64,000 nucleotides of DNA from Rhizophagus clarus (lineage: Eukaryota; Glomeromycota; Glomeromycetes; Glomerales; Glomeraceae). Made by a program: the position numbers and the translations under genes. The notes beneath the pieces were generated by a model. The model was given only the letters and a program-made list of their open reading frames with translations. It was not told the origin of the DNA and ran no database searches. The stretch spans positions 682,001 to 746,000 of the forward strand of contig BLAL01000194.1 in assembly GCA_015698045.1 (NCBI GenBank), read 5' to 3'. Numbering within the stretch: position 1 is the first letter of the stretch; each line of letters begins with the position of its first letter. Below, piece after piece: positions 54,901-64,000 of this stretch.

Positions 54901-55750
54901 AATCATCGATCAATTTTTTTTTTTTGATGCCCAAAAAAGAGTTAAGAATTAATCCTATTTTGATAGATCTTAAGAAAATATTTATTTTTTTAAGAAAAAA
55001 AAAAATTAAAAAAGTTTCTTCGAATATAAAGAATTTTTTTAAATTGATTATCATATAATTTGCTCGATCCGAAAATATGACGTAAGATTAATCGACGATA
55101 TCATACTTGAGGTAATACGAAAGAGGAAACCACCAATCAAAAGGAAAAAATAAGAAAAACCCAAAAAGAAAAGATTGTTATAAATTATTAATCATAGTAC
55201 AAGACAATTTTAAATTGTAGAAATATAATAAAATTCCCAAGCACAAACACAGCGAACACAATATTGTTTTATTAAAGTTTTTGAATTTATATATAAACGC
55301 AATTGGGCTTAGTTTTATGAGTTATGGCGTTAAGTATTTTTAACTGTGTACACCGCCAGTACACGTACGTCACATGAAAATACATATTTACAGCTTTGAC
55401 TTGCACAAAAATGATCAACCTTGAAAACATAATTTGTAAATGCGGTTGTAGCATAACACAACAGGGTAGGTAATGGCATTATATAAACCGGGATTTCACA
55501 TTACTTTTTTATTTCAGCTTTCTTCTTGGTAGAATTTTTTTAATGCTTAATAATAAATTTTTCATTTCCGTTTACATACTTTTCATTTCTTTATTCTGAT
55601 CAATATTGAAGCACATTCCGTTTTATTTTAGTGTTAAAATATACTAAATAAAAAATTTATGTTGATATTTAACATTTTAAAAAAAATAAGAGAAACTCTG
55701 GTACTCGAAGCACCAATCGAAAATTTAATAGTAATTTAAAAATTTTTAAC
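51921..55750. other. Long intergenic region, no gene supported
   Basis: A few 60-68-codon frames (53265-53456; 54855-55058 and its mirror on the other strand, which reflects A/T runs) have no motif. No repeat arms or splice-paired coding sequence found. Confidence 0.45.
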
Positions 55751-55752
55751 CT

Positions 55753-55815
55753 GAAAAACTGCGCCACAAATAAGGAAAGGGAAAGAAGCCGATATTTAAA
55801 TGGTTTTTTTTTTAC
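55753..55815 (+). promoter_or_regulatory. Shared promoter-like module, kinase gene 1
   Basis: GAAAAACTGCGCCA, then 18-20 bases, then GAAGCCGATATTTAAATGG and a T-run. The same module precedes the other two intact kinases (60158-60208 reversed, 61978-62030). TATTTAAA/TATTTATA could serve as the TATA element. Confidence 0.65.
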
Positions 55816-55914
55816 CGATGGACTGAAAATTTTGTATCGATAAGATGCGTTGGATAAGGCATTTTCAGCCCAACAGTGTCAATATATGATTAATAATAAT
55901 ACGAATTATGACAG

Positions 55915-57204
55915 CTGTGCCTCGAAGAGTGTGATACCAAAAATAGACTGAAGATACTAGTGGATGACGAGATATTGCAGTCGATCCATTCTTATGATCC
56001 TCAAAACTTCAGGGATATTACCGAGGTTGCTTCTGGAGGATCCTCTTTGGTTTATAATGTATATTGGAAGAGTACATCAAGATTCGCAATTAAAAAATTC
56101 AAAAGTTCTAATAAAGAAGCTATTATGAATGAGGTGTGTTACCGATATAATTTGTTATATAGTTTTTTTTTTGATACTGATTTACTAATTATATATATTT
56201 ATATTTTTCAGATTCATTTAAGTGGAATGATTAATTCCCATCAAAATATAATTCAATTTTATGGAGTTACAAAATTAAAAGGTAAATTATTAAATCGTTT
56301 TTAATAAATTTATATAAAGTAATTTATTTACACGTTTTTTTTTTTTATTCTTAGATGAGGTAAATTATTCGCTTGTTCTTGAATATGCAGATGGTGGAAC
56401 ATTAAGAAATTATTTAAGGAATAATACTATAACTTTTGAATGGGAGAGCCAATTAAGATTTGCTAAAGAAATTGCGAGTGCGATTTCGTGGCTACATGAC
56501 GATAATGAAATCATACACGGAGATCTTGTAAGTATATTCATGATTAAATAACCCATTGATATTTACGTAATTAATACATTCTGTTTTTAGCACCCCGATA
56601 ATATCTTAATACATAAGGATACGATAAAATTAACAGATTTTGGACGTTCATGTCAAAAAGGATCAGTTAATTATACTAAAGCGTTTGGTGTAATACCATA
56701 TATGGATCCTAAATTTTTTGAAGAAAATCATTCATATGGTTTAACCGAAAAATCAGACATATATGGTTTGGGTGTACTATTTTGGGAATTAACGAGTCGT
56801 TTATCACCATTTGATTTCGAAAATAAAAATCATTTTGAAAAAATTCAAATTAAGCAAGATATTCTTAATGGTAAAAGAGAAATTCCTATTCCAAACACGA
56901 ATGATAAATTCGTTTCGCTTTATGAAAGTAAGTATGAATAAAGTATAATATTTGTTCTATAATAAGATTTAATATAATTATATTTATTTAAATAGAATGT
57001 TGGCAACACGAACCAAATGAAAGACCATATATTTATCAAGTAATTGAACAACTTGATAACATTGATCTTATTGATCCTGTTAATCATAAAATCAATAACG
57101 TATCAACTGACCTTAGTTTCAACGAAAGTGGATCAACAGAAAATGAAGTTTCTTACTTGCCAAGTTGCGATGATTATGACATAAATTCTGATAGATATCT
57201 GTAA
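55915..57204 (+). CDS. TKL-like protein kinase, gene 1
   Basis: Five exons, all open: 55915-56133, 56212-56281, 56355-56527, 56591-56927, 56996-57204; 335 residues if read from 55915. Glycine loop VASGGSSLVYNVYW; VAIK lysine in FAIKKF; hinge YSLVLEYADGGTLRNYL; catalytic loop IIHGDLHPDNIL (His-Gly-Asp in place of HRD, catalytic Asp kept); DFG in LTDFGRSC; C-lobe SDIYGLGVLFWELTSR and NERP. The acidic Ser/Asn-rich tail has no domain. No in-frame ATG precedes the kinase core: the frame opens at an AG|CTG boundary, so either a 5' exon exists or initiation is non-AUG. Donors are GTAAGT, GTGTGT and GTAAAT; introns are 63-78 nt. TKL expansions with altered HRD motifs are typical of Rhizophagus. Cytoplasmic; substrate unknown. 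Confidence 0.9.
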
Positions 57205-58699
57205 TGTTAGACAATTCATTATTTCTTTTTTTTTTATTGTTTGGTGGACGGACTTCCTTTAGTCGGATCCGTTTTATCACGAATAAAACGAACACGACTT
57301 TATTTATTCATGTTTATAGATTATTATTTTCTTTTTATTTGTAATCTCAAGATAAAAATAAAGATTCAAGTCAGCTAACTTGAAAATAAAATCACATGAT
57401 ATACCAGGTACTTGGTAAAATTATAGTTAAATGGATATTTTTGGTCGTATACTCACTCATATGATTTAGTATATCAATCCCTTATAAACAAAATTTTATT
57501 TATAAGAAAAGAAACTGAAATTGAACCATTTTGTAAGATACAAAAATATATCCCATGGGTATTAGGTTTTTTCTTTTAGGTTTCTTTTAGTTTAGTAATT
57601 TGTTACTTGTTACGTAATCTCATAAAAATTGAGTTATATTATGATGAGAATTAAATATTCCCACCTTTAAATGAATCCAAAAAACAAAGATAATTTATAT
57701 TTATAACGATATCAAAAAAAAAAAAAAAAGGTTATATAATAAAAATTGTGTCAATAACGCATCTTTTAGCAATAGCTTCTTTATTAAAACTTTTTGTCGA
57801 ATTTTTATTAAACTTATTATATTAAATCTGAAAATTAGAGCGAATGTGACATTTTAAATTCCAGAACTAATTTTAAAAAGAACGTTTCATTACATGATCA
57901 ATTCGATCGGATTGAATTTTTAAAAGCGATATCTATATTCCGCGTTTAAATTACATACGACTATTATAATAGGTACAAAGTTCATCATCGATAGCTTAAT
58001 AATATTGTTATGTCTTATAACTTATTTGTAAAGACTATATCACTTTGAGTTAACATTCTTGAACGAGAAGGAACTTCAGCTGTTCAGTATTTTAAGGTGC
58101 AGCTGATCGTGAATGTGACAAAGACCAAAATTTAACGCCCTAATATGATAATGACATACTGTATATAATAGTGCGGAACCAACCTTGAATCATGAGATAG
58201 ATTATTATGCATTGAATATTAATTCAGTTTTGTACAATTCCAATAATACACAGTGTTTTTTCTACTATACCTATCACGTCCTTTTTATGGATTGCAAAAG
58301 AAGTTACGTATGGTCATTATATCATTCTTTTCAATTCTTTTTCGTAAACACATATAGAAGTTCGGTTGTTGAGTCTACGGACACGCGAAGAACCTCATTA
58401 ACGCGTTTAACCGTTAGCTCGGAATGTATAACGTTGGTTTTGGAACGTTACTATTAATAAATGCAAGCGCAACAAACTTTTATTTTATGCTGTACTTGTC
58501 ATGTATACTCTGCTTTGAAACTTTGTGCCATTTTAAGGAAGTTGTTTATTGAATGTTGCATAATCAATACTAGGAAAATATCAATTTGGAAATAATATAC
58601 TACGTAATAAAAAAAATAAAGCTTTTATTTTACTCTATATAGAAATTAATTTTTAAGATAAAAAAAAAAACACCATTAATAGACTTTTCGAAAAAGAAA
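57205..58699. other. Spacer between kinase gene 1 and kinase gene 3
   Basis: The first 200 bases match the 3' flank of kinase gene 2 (TTTTTATTTGTAATCTCAAGAT and similar), extending the direct duplication beyond the stop codon. The rest has no ORF that I trust; the 90-codon frame at 58185-58457 has no motif. Confidence 0.5.
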
Positions 58700-60062
58700 T
58701 TATAACAAAAAAGGATCTTGACAGGTCAAAATCGCATTTAAATCACAGTCTTTGTCGCAATTTGACAAGTCAGAATCTTCAATTTCTATTTTTTTGATTG
58801 TTTCTCGTTCTTTAGAATAAACGGTAGATACATTATTGTTTTCAGAATCAATGCTACTAAGATCCGAATCTACTTGGCAAATATCTGGTCGTTTATCTGG
58901 TTCGTGTTCCCAACATTCTATTCAAAAAAATAAATCAAATACTCACAATTAGTTTTCTATCTTAGAAAGGAATCATTGCTCCGCGTTTATTTTCATACTT
59001 ACTTTGATAAAGTTCAATAAATTTAACATTCGTGTTTGGAATAGGTTTCTCTCTTTTACCATTAAGAATCTCTAACATAACATCATGATTATCTCTCGTT
59101 TCGTAATTGAAAGGGAATGATCGACTTATTAATTCCCAGAATATAACTCCCAAGCTATATATATCTGATTTCTCGTTTAACATATATGAAGTTTCTCGAT
59201 TAAGCATTTTAGGATCAACGTAAGGTATTACACCCCATACTTCAGTATTATAACACTTTGAGACTTTTAGGCATGAACGACCAAAATCTACTAATTTTAC
59301 TGTATCTTTATGTATTAAGATATTATTGGGATGCTAAAAAAAAAAAAGGTGTTAATAACACAATATAGTAAGTCAGTTTATAAGTTATGAAACAAGTTGA
59401 ATATACTTACAAGATCTCCGTGTATTATTCCTTTCTTAACATGTAACCATAAAATCGCACTTGTAATATCTTTAGCAAATCTCAATTGTTTCTCCCATTT
59501 GAAGGTTATAGTATAGTCCCTTAAAAATGTTCCTAATGTTCCACCGTCCGCGTATTCAAGAACAAGCGAATATTTTTCTTCATCTAAAGAGCATTAAACA
59601 TGTAAATATAAATATAATTATTATAAACTTAACAAATAATTGTTATTTTACCTTCTAATTTCGTAACACCATAAAATAGAATTATATTTGGATTAGGACC
59701 AATTAAACCCGTTAAGCATATCTGTAATTTATAGTACATAGTAACAATATCAGAACTTAATCCTCGGTACAATACGGTATTTAAATAGTATAAAAACTTT
59801 TTTCACGTATACAACAATGACATCTTGGATGAAAAATTTATTCGCATACTTCATTAATAGCTTCCTTCATAGAACTTTTGGCGAGCTTTTTAATTACAAC
59901 TTTTGTATTTTTCCAAACTACTATATGAATAAAAGCGGTTCCTTCAGAAGTGATCTCAGAAAAATTCTCAAAATCGCGAGGTTCAAGACGTTGGACTATT
60001 TGCAATATCTTGTCATCTGATAATATTTTTAGGCTATCATTTGTATTCTCTTCTAGGCGCAG
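58700..60062 (-). CDS. TKL-like protein kinase, gene 3
   Basis: Five exons on the minus strand: 60062-59850, 59721-59652, 59583-59411, 59333-59003, 58917-58700; 334 residues from the CTG at 60062. Lysine in VVIKKL; hinge YSLVLEYADGGTLGTFLRD; catalytic loop IIHGDL then HPNNIL; DFG in LVDFGRSC; C-lobe SDIYSLGVIFWELISR and DKRP. The glycine loop is degenerate (SEGTAFIHIVVW), more so than in genes 1 and 2. The C-terminal tail is acidic and differs from the other two. Intron positions and phases equal those of genes 1 and 2. It is head to head with gene 2 and shares its 5' flank as an inverted duplication. The first exon again opens at AG|CTG without ATG. The dead copies at 34.6 kb and 40.2 kb derive from this lineage. 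Confidence 0.88.
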
Positions 60063-60157
60063 CTATCGTAATCGGATTATTACGTAATGCAGCGTTTGAT
60101 TGATAATGCGCAATGCACGCCCATGTTTCAAAGAAAACTTTAGCCTTTGGCGTAATG

Positions 60158-60208
60158 TAAAAAAAAAACCATATAAATATCAGCTTCTTGAGTTGTGGCG
60201 CAGTTTTT
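60158..60208 (-). promoter_or_regulatory. Shared promoter-like module, kinase gene 3
   Basis: Minus strand: AAAAACTGCGCCA, then AGAAGCTGATATTTATATGG and a T-run, about 95 bp before the first recognised exon. Confidence 0.65.
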
Positions 60209-60240
60209 CATTTCGACAATTTTAAATCGCTAATTTCTTT

Positions 60241-61975
60241 AGGTTTTCTAAAGTTCTAATAGAAATTTTAATAATTTTTTAACTCAAAGAAATGAAAGTG
60301 AATATAATTTTTAAGCACAGAAAAAGAAAACTGTACCTTCAGTTCGTTTTAACACACAATAAAAGAAATGCAAAGCGTATATATAATTTTTAAGCGTTTT
60401 CTAATACGAAATCCGAGGTTTGAAAGTGATATAAGTAATAGAATTCACAGTGACGTTAGGTATGTTAAGGTATTTTAATAGTTATTCAAATAGTCTCAGA
60501 AATTCTCGTTTTTGAAATAGTAAAAGTTATAGTAAAAGTTATGGTAAATTACAACAAACAACCCAATTCAAATAAATCAACGAAAGAAACATAATTTAAC
60601 GAGCAAAAGGGCAAAAAACACGGAGTTGAAAAGCTATACCTCCTTGTATAATTGCAGCTGTGTAACTGTGTGTAATATCTCTCGCATCTAATAATTCCTA
60701 ATATCGTAATAATAAACTTACAATTGTACAAATGATTTAACGCCTTTGTTTATATGTACTACGATAACAGATAAACATTGCAGTATATTTGAAAACATTA
60801 ATCAATACCTTTGGGATAAATTTTTGTATATGACTGACTATAAAAGACAAATAACGTTAATCTTTAGGTAAAATGTACTGAAAATTTTTTTTGATTACTT
60901 ACAAGTTTAATAAGTATCGGAAAAAAAAGTTGTCATTACTGATTTACACGGTCGATAAAGCGATATATTTTTCATCCTCAAACTAGTTAATGACAATCGT
61001 TAAAATTTATGTGAAAAGATAGTGGACTTAAAGATCAAAATATTAAAGAATATTTCCGATTTTCTTTATTAACATTGATTTAGTACGTGATTTAGAATTT
61101 TTTTATTTATAATATTCTAATAAATGTTGCAGTGTATTTTAAGCAACTACCGTACATACATGAAAAAAAAAAAATTTTTTTTATCTGTCTCGGTTTTTCT
61201 TCGTTTAAGTTTAAAATGTTTAAAATAATGTCTCGCGGATTACTATCATTAAGATATTTGTAAACGCTTTGAAAAGGTTACAGCAGAAATGGTCAAAGTA
61301 AAATTTTATGAAAATATAATGAGGTGATGAATTAAATTTTCATTGATTGCAAAAATATAAACTGCTTGATGTTATAAAAAATGTGCGAAAAATAGTACTT
61401 TATTTTATCGGAGACTTTTTAAAAATTCCGGGTTTTACCGAAATTTAATTTTAAATTCAATTTCTATTTTAAGCATTTCCTTTGTTCATCACGGTTACGG
61501 TATTAGGAATTATTAGATGCAGGGTTATTAGTTACACAGTTTCAATTATACTGTACAAAGAAAATACCTTCAACTTCGTGTTTTTTGACCTTTTGGCTTT
61601 TACTCGTTTAAAAATTATATTTCTTTCGTTATGGTTTATGTTATTTGAGTTGGGTCATAACTCATTTGTTGTAATTTACTGTAACTTTTATAACTTTTAC
61701 CATCCCAAAACGAGAATTTCTGACACTGTTTGAATAGCTTATTACTGCGAAAACTATTACTTATATCGCTTTCAACCGTTAAAATTATAAATATAAACTT
61801 TGAATTTTCTTTTATTTCGGTGTTGATACAAAGGTACAATTTGCTTTTACTATTTCTGTGTTAAAAATTATGTTTACTCTTCATTTCTCTTTAATTTAAA
61901 AAGTTACCTAAATCAGCTTTGGCACCCGAAAACTCTATTAGAACATCAGAAAGCCCAAAGAAAATAATTGTTAAC
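60241..61975. repeat. Inverted duplication between divergent kinase genes 3 and 2
   Basis: 60241-60720 reappears in reverse orientation at about 61482-61975: for example GTTCTAATAGA, AAAGAAATGAA, AACACGGAGTTGAA, CTAATAATTCCTAATA all have complements in mirrored order. The short ORFs at 60549-60731 (minus) and 61482-61733 (plus) are the same non-coding sequence read in the two arms. The axis lies near 61.1 kb. Confidence 0.75.
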
Positions 61976-61977
61976 AT

Positions 61978-62030
61978 GGAAAACTGCGCCATGACAGAAG
62001 AAACCGATGTTTATATGGTTTTTTTTTTAT
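61978..62030 (+). promoter_or_regulatory. Shared promoter-like module, kinase gene 2
   Basis: GGAAAACTGCGCCA, then GAAGAAACCGATGTTTATATGG and a T-run, about 250 bp before the first recognised exon (the extra distance is partly the hairpin at 62142-62200). Confidence 0.65.
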
Positions 62031-62141
62031 CACGTGGCTGAAGATTTTGACCGGACCATTATTAAAATTATGTATTATTATTGGTCACAATTTGAGGGGG
62101 GACAAAGAATTGGAGTGAACCTATACTTGTCGCCCATTTCT

Positions 62142-62200
62142 AAAAAAGGAAATTTAAACAATGAGATTGACACGAAATCATTGTTTAAATTTCCTTTTTT
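62142..62200. repeat. Perfect 23-bp hairpin in the 5' region of kinase gene 2
   Basis: AAAAAAGGAAATTTAAACAA (left arm 62142-62164) is exactly complementary to 62178-62200, loop 13 bases. It is absent from the equivalent positions of kinase genes 1 and 3. Possibly a tiny fold-back insertion. Confidence 0.85.
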
Positions 62201-62281
62201 GGAGATTCAAAATCACGTGATAATAGATAAAAATCAGCCCACATGCATTAACTTCATATAATAATCATCACCACATGATAG

Positions 62282-63597
62282 CTGCACCTCGAAGAGTGTG
62301 ATACCAAAAATGGACTAAAGGTATTAAAAATATTATTGGATGACGAAGTATTACAAACAATTCATTGTTATGACTCTCGAGACTTTAAGAATCTTACCGA
62401 GGTTGCTTCTGGAGGATCTTCCTTGGTTTATAATGTATATTGGAATAATATATCAAAACTTGCAATTAAGAAGTACAACAAAAATTCTAATAAGAAAACA
62501 ATTATTAATGAGGTTTGTAAACAACACAGATATACTGTATATCCTTTTTTTCGATATTATTTATTAATTCATTATTTTTTTTTTTTCCAGATTCATTTAA
62601 CGGGAATGGTCAATTCTCATCGAAACATAATTCGATTCTATGGAGTTACGAAATTGAAGGGTAAATATTTATTTGATTTCTAATCTATTATTATGCAATA
62701 TATTTACATAGTTTTTTTTTTTACTCTTTAGACGAAATAAATTATTCGCTTGTTCTTGAATATGCAGATGGTGGAACATTAAGAAATTATTTAAGGAACA
62801 ATAATACTATTACTTTTAAATGGGAGGACCAATTAAGATTTGCTAAAGAAATTGCGAACGCAATTTCGTGGTTACATGATTATAGGGAAATCATACACGG
62901 AGATGTTGTAAGTAACCTCATATTCGGTTATTTAATAATCAATTATGTTTACTTAATTAACACACCTTTTTATAGCATCCCAATAATGTCTTAATACATC
63001 AAGATACAATAAAATTAGCAGATTTTGGTCGATCATGTCATAAAGGGACAGTTAATCGTACTGAAGCGTGTGGTGTAATACCTTATATGGATCCTAAATT
63101 TTTTGAAGAAAATCATTCATATAGCTTAACCGAAAAATCAGATATATATGGTTTAGGAGTATTGTTCTGGGAATTAACGAGTCGTTTATCGCCATTCGGT
63201 TTTGAAAATAAAAATCATCTTGAAAAAATTCAAATTAAACAAGATATTCTTAATGGTAAAAGAGAAACTCCTATTCCAATCACGAATGATAAATTTGTTT
63301 CACTTTATAAAGGTAAGTATAAAATAAAAGCATAATTATATTTCTGCAATAAGATTTGATTTAGTTTAATTTATTTAAATAGAATGTTGGCGACACAATC
63401 CGGATGAAAGACCACCTATTTGCAAAGTGATTGAAGAACTTGACAGTATCATCAATCCTATTGATTCTACTGATCCTGAGGACAATAATGTATCAACAGA
63501 ACTTAATTCTAACGAAAGTGAATCATCAGAAAATGAAGATTCTGGCTTGCCGAGCTGTGAAGAATGTGACATAAATTTAGATAGATATAATATATAG
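62282..63597 (+). CDS. TKL-like protein kinase, gene 2
   Basis: Five exons: 62282-62512, 62591-62660, 62732-62907, 62976-63312, 63383-63597 (TAG); 342 residues from the CTG at 62282. Glycine loop VASGGSSLVYNVYW identical to gene 1; lysine in LAIKKY; hinge YSLVLEYADGGTLRNYLRNN; catalytic loop IIHGDVHPNNVL (HGD, with the following Leu changed to Val); DFG in LADFGRSC; C-lobe SDIYGLGVLFWELTSR and DERP. The tail is acidic (SESSENEDSGLPSCEECD). Closest to gene 1 in exons and 3' flank, but its 5' flank mirrors that of gene 3. As in the others, the first exon opens at AG|CTG with no ATG. All frames and splice sites are intact. Confidence 0.9.
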
Positions 63598-64000
63598 ATA
63601 ATTTCATATTATCTCTTTTTTTTTATTATTTCGAACGGAGTTTTCTTTTGTTTATTACGAGCACAATCATATTTTTTCGTGTTCATAGCTTATTTCTTTT
63701 TATTTGTAATTTCAAAATAAAAAATAGATATTTGACTTAAAAACAATTAGGTCAAACCAATTTTAATTAAAAAAATTAATTAAATTGTTGTCATAACGAA
63801 AAAGGTTATTTTGTTAACACCATCGTCTACAGTAAACACGTTTAGATGGACTTACGCGGTTACGCCTATGAAATTACAGAAATACCTATCTAAACTTCCG
63901 GCGTTAAATAACTATTAGCTAAACATCTAAATTACATGCAACTATTTCATGTAAGGTAATTTTAATCTATTTCATCCTGGAATAAACCCTCGTAAAAATG
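63598..64000. other. 3' flank of kinase gene 2
   Basis: The first 120 bases resemble the 3' flank of kinase gene 1; the rest has no recognised feature up to the window end. Confidence 0.5.

Noticed and set aside
54855..55058. Mirror ORFs on both strands (67 and 64 codons)
   Set aside because: A/T-run region where both strands are open by composition.
60549..61733. Pair of similar ORFs (60 codons minus, 83 codons plus) as a small protein family
   Set aside because: Their similarity comes from the inverted duplication of non-coding 5' flank; reading frames contain no conserved start or motif and the copy at 35.3-35.5 kb is broken.

Overview
The window looks like nuclear DNA of a very AT-rich fungus, most probably an arbuscular mycorrhizal fungus of the Rhizophagus type. 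The evidence is: short spliceosomal introns with GTAAGT-like donors and TAG/CAG acceptors; long intergenic tracts; many transposons; and gene families that are greatly expanded in Glomeromycotina (BTB-BACK-TLDc proteins, small TKL-like kinases with altered HRD motifs, SAM-domain and Crinkler-type NTPase proteins). The organism is an inference from gene content; no rRNA or other taxonomic marker is present. I found no tRNA, rRNA or CRISPR array.

Layout. 1-5.5 kb: decayed coding fragments (a coiled-coil exon, a Lys-rich tail, a Cys-rich exon, a one-TM exon). 5.8-6.6 kb: a fold-back element with minisatellite arms. 7.3-10.8 kb: a minus-strand array of short exon-like units separated by about 80-nt intron-like spacers. 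11.1-15.7 kb: a 4.6-kb DNA transposon with 42-bp terminal inverted repeats and a 9-bp target duplication, carrying one broken unfamiliar ORF and a plus-strand repeat array. 16.8-17.8 kb: an NmrA-like gene with one frameshift. 17.9-26.5 kb: a nearly intact, very young Ty3/gypsy LTR retrotransposon (445-bp LTRs with one visible difference) with Gag-Pol, a separate integrase ORF, an extra small ORF and an antisense coiled-coil ORF. 27.8-32.1 kb: a BTB-BACK-TLDc pair, the first dead and the second intact, separated by a MITE. 34.3-40.4 kb: kinase fragments, one frameshifted kinase, and upstream of it a 1.5-kb tandem array in which repeated introns enclose single triplets. 41.3-41.9 kb: a hAT-type MITE with a perfect 8-bp target duplication. 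47.1-51.2 kb: a broken SAM-domain gene and a broken Crinkler-type NTPase gene, convergently arranged. 51.7-51.9 kb: a patch made of two copied fragments. 55.7-63.6 kb: three intact five-exon kinases, two of them head to head in a large inverted duplication, sharing an upstream promoter-like module.

How the parts relate. Most of the window is accessory sequence: gene families that grow by local duplication and die by frameshift or truncation, and mobile elements of at least four kinds. The kinase copies from 34 to 63 kb are paralogues of one another, and the fragments at 34.6-36.2 kb and 40.2 kb are pieces of the same unit as the intact gene at 58.7-60.1 kb together with its 5' flank. Probably functional loci are the BTB-BACK-TLDc gene at 30.6-32.1 kb, the three kinases at 55.9-63.6 kb, and the LTR retrotransposon. 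The most unusual signals are the triplet-separated intron array (38.2-39.7 kb), the exon-intron array (7.3-10.8 kb), the antisense ORF of the retrotransposon, and the unassigned ORF in the 4.6-kb DNA transposon.
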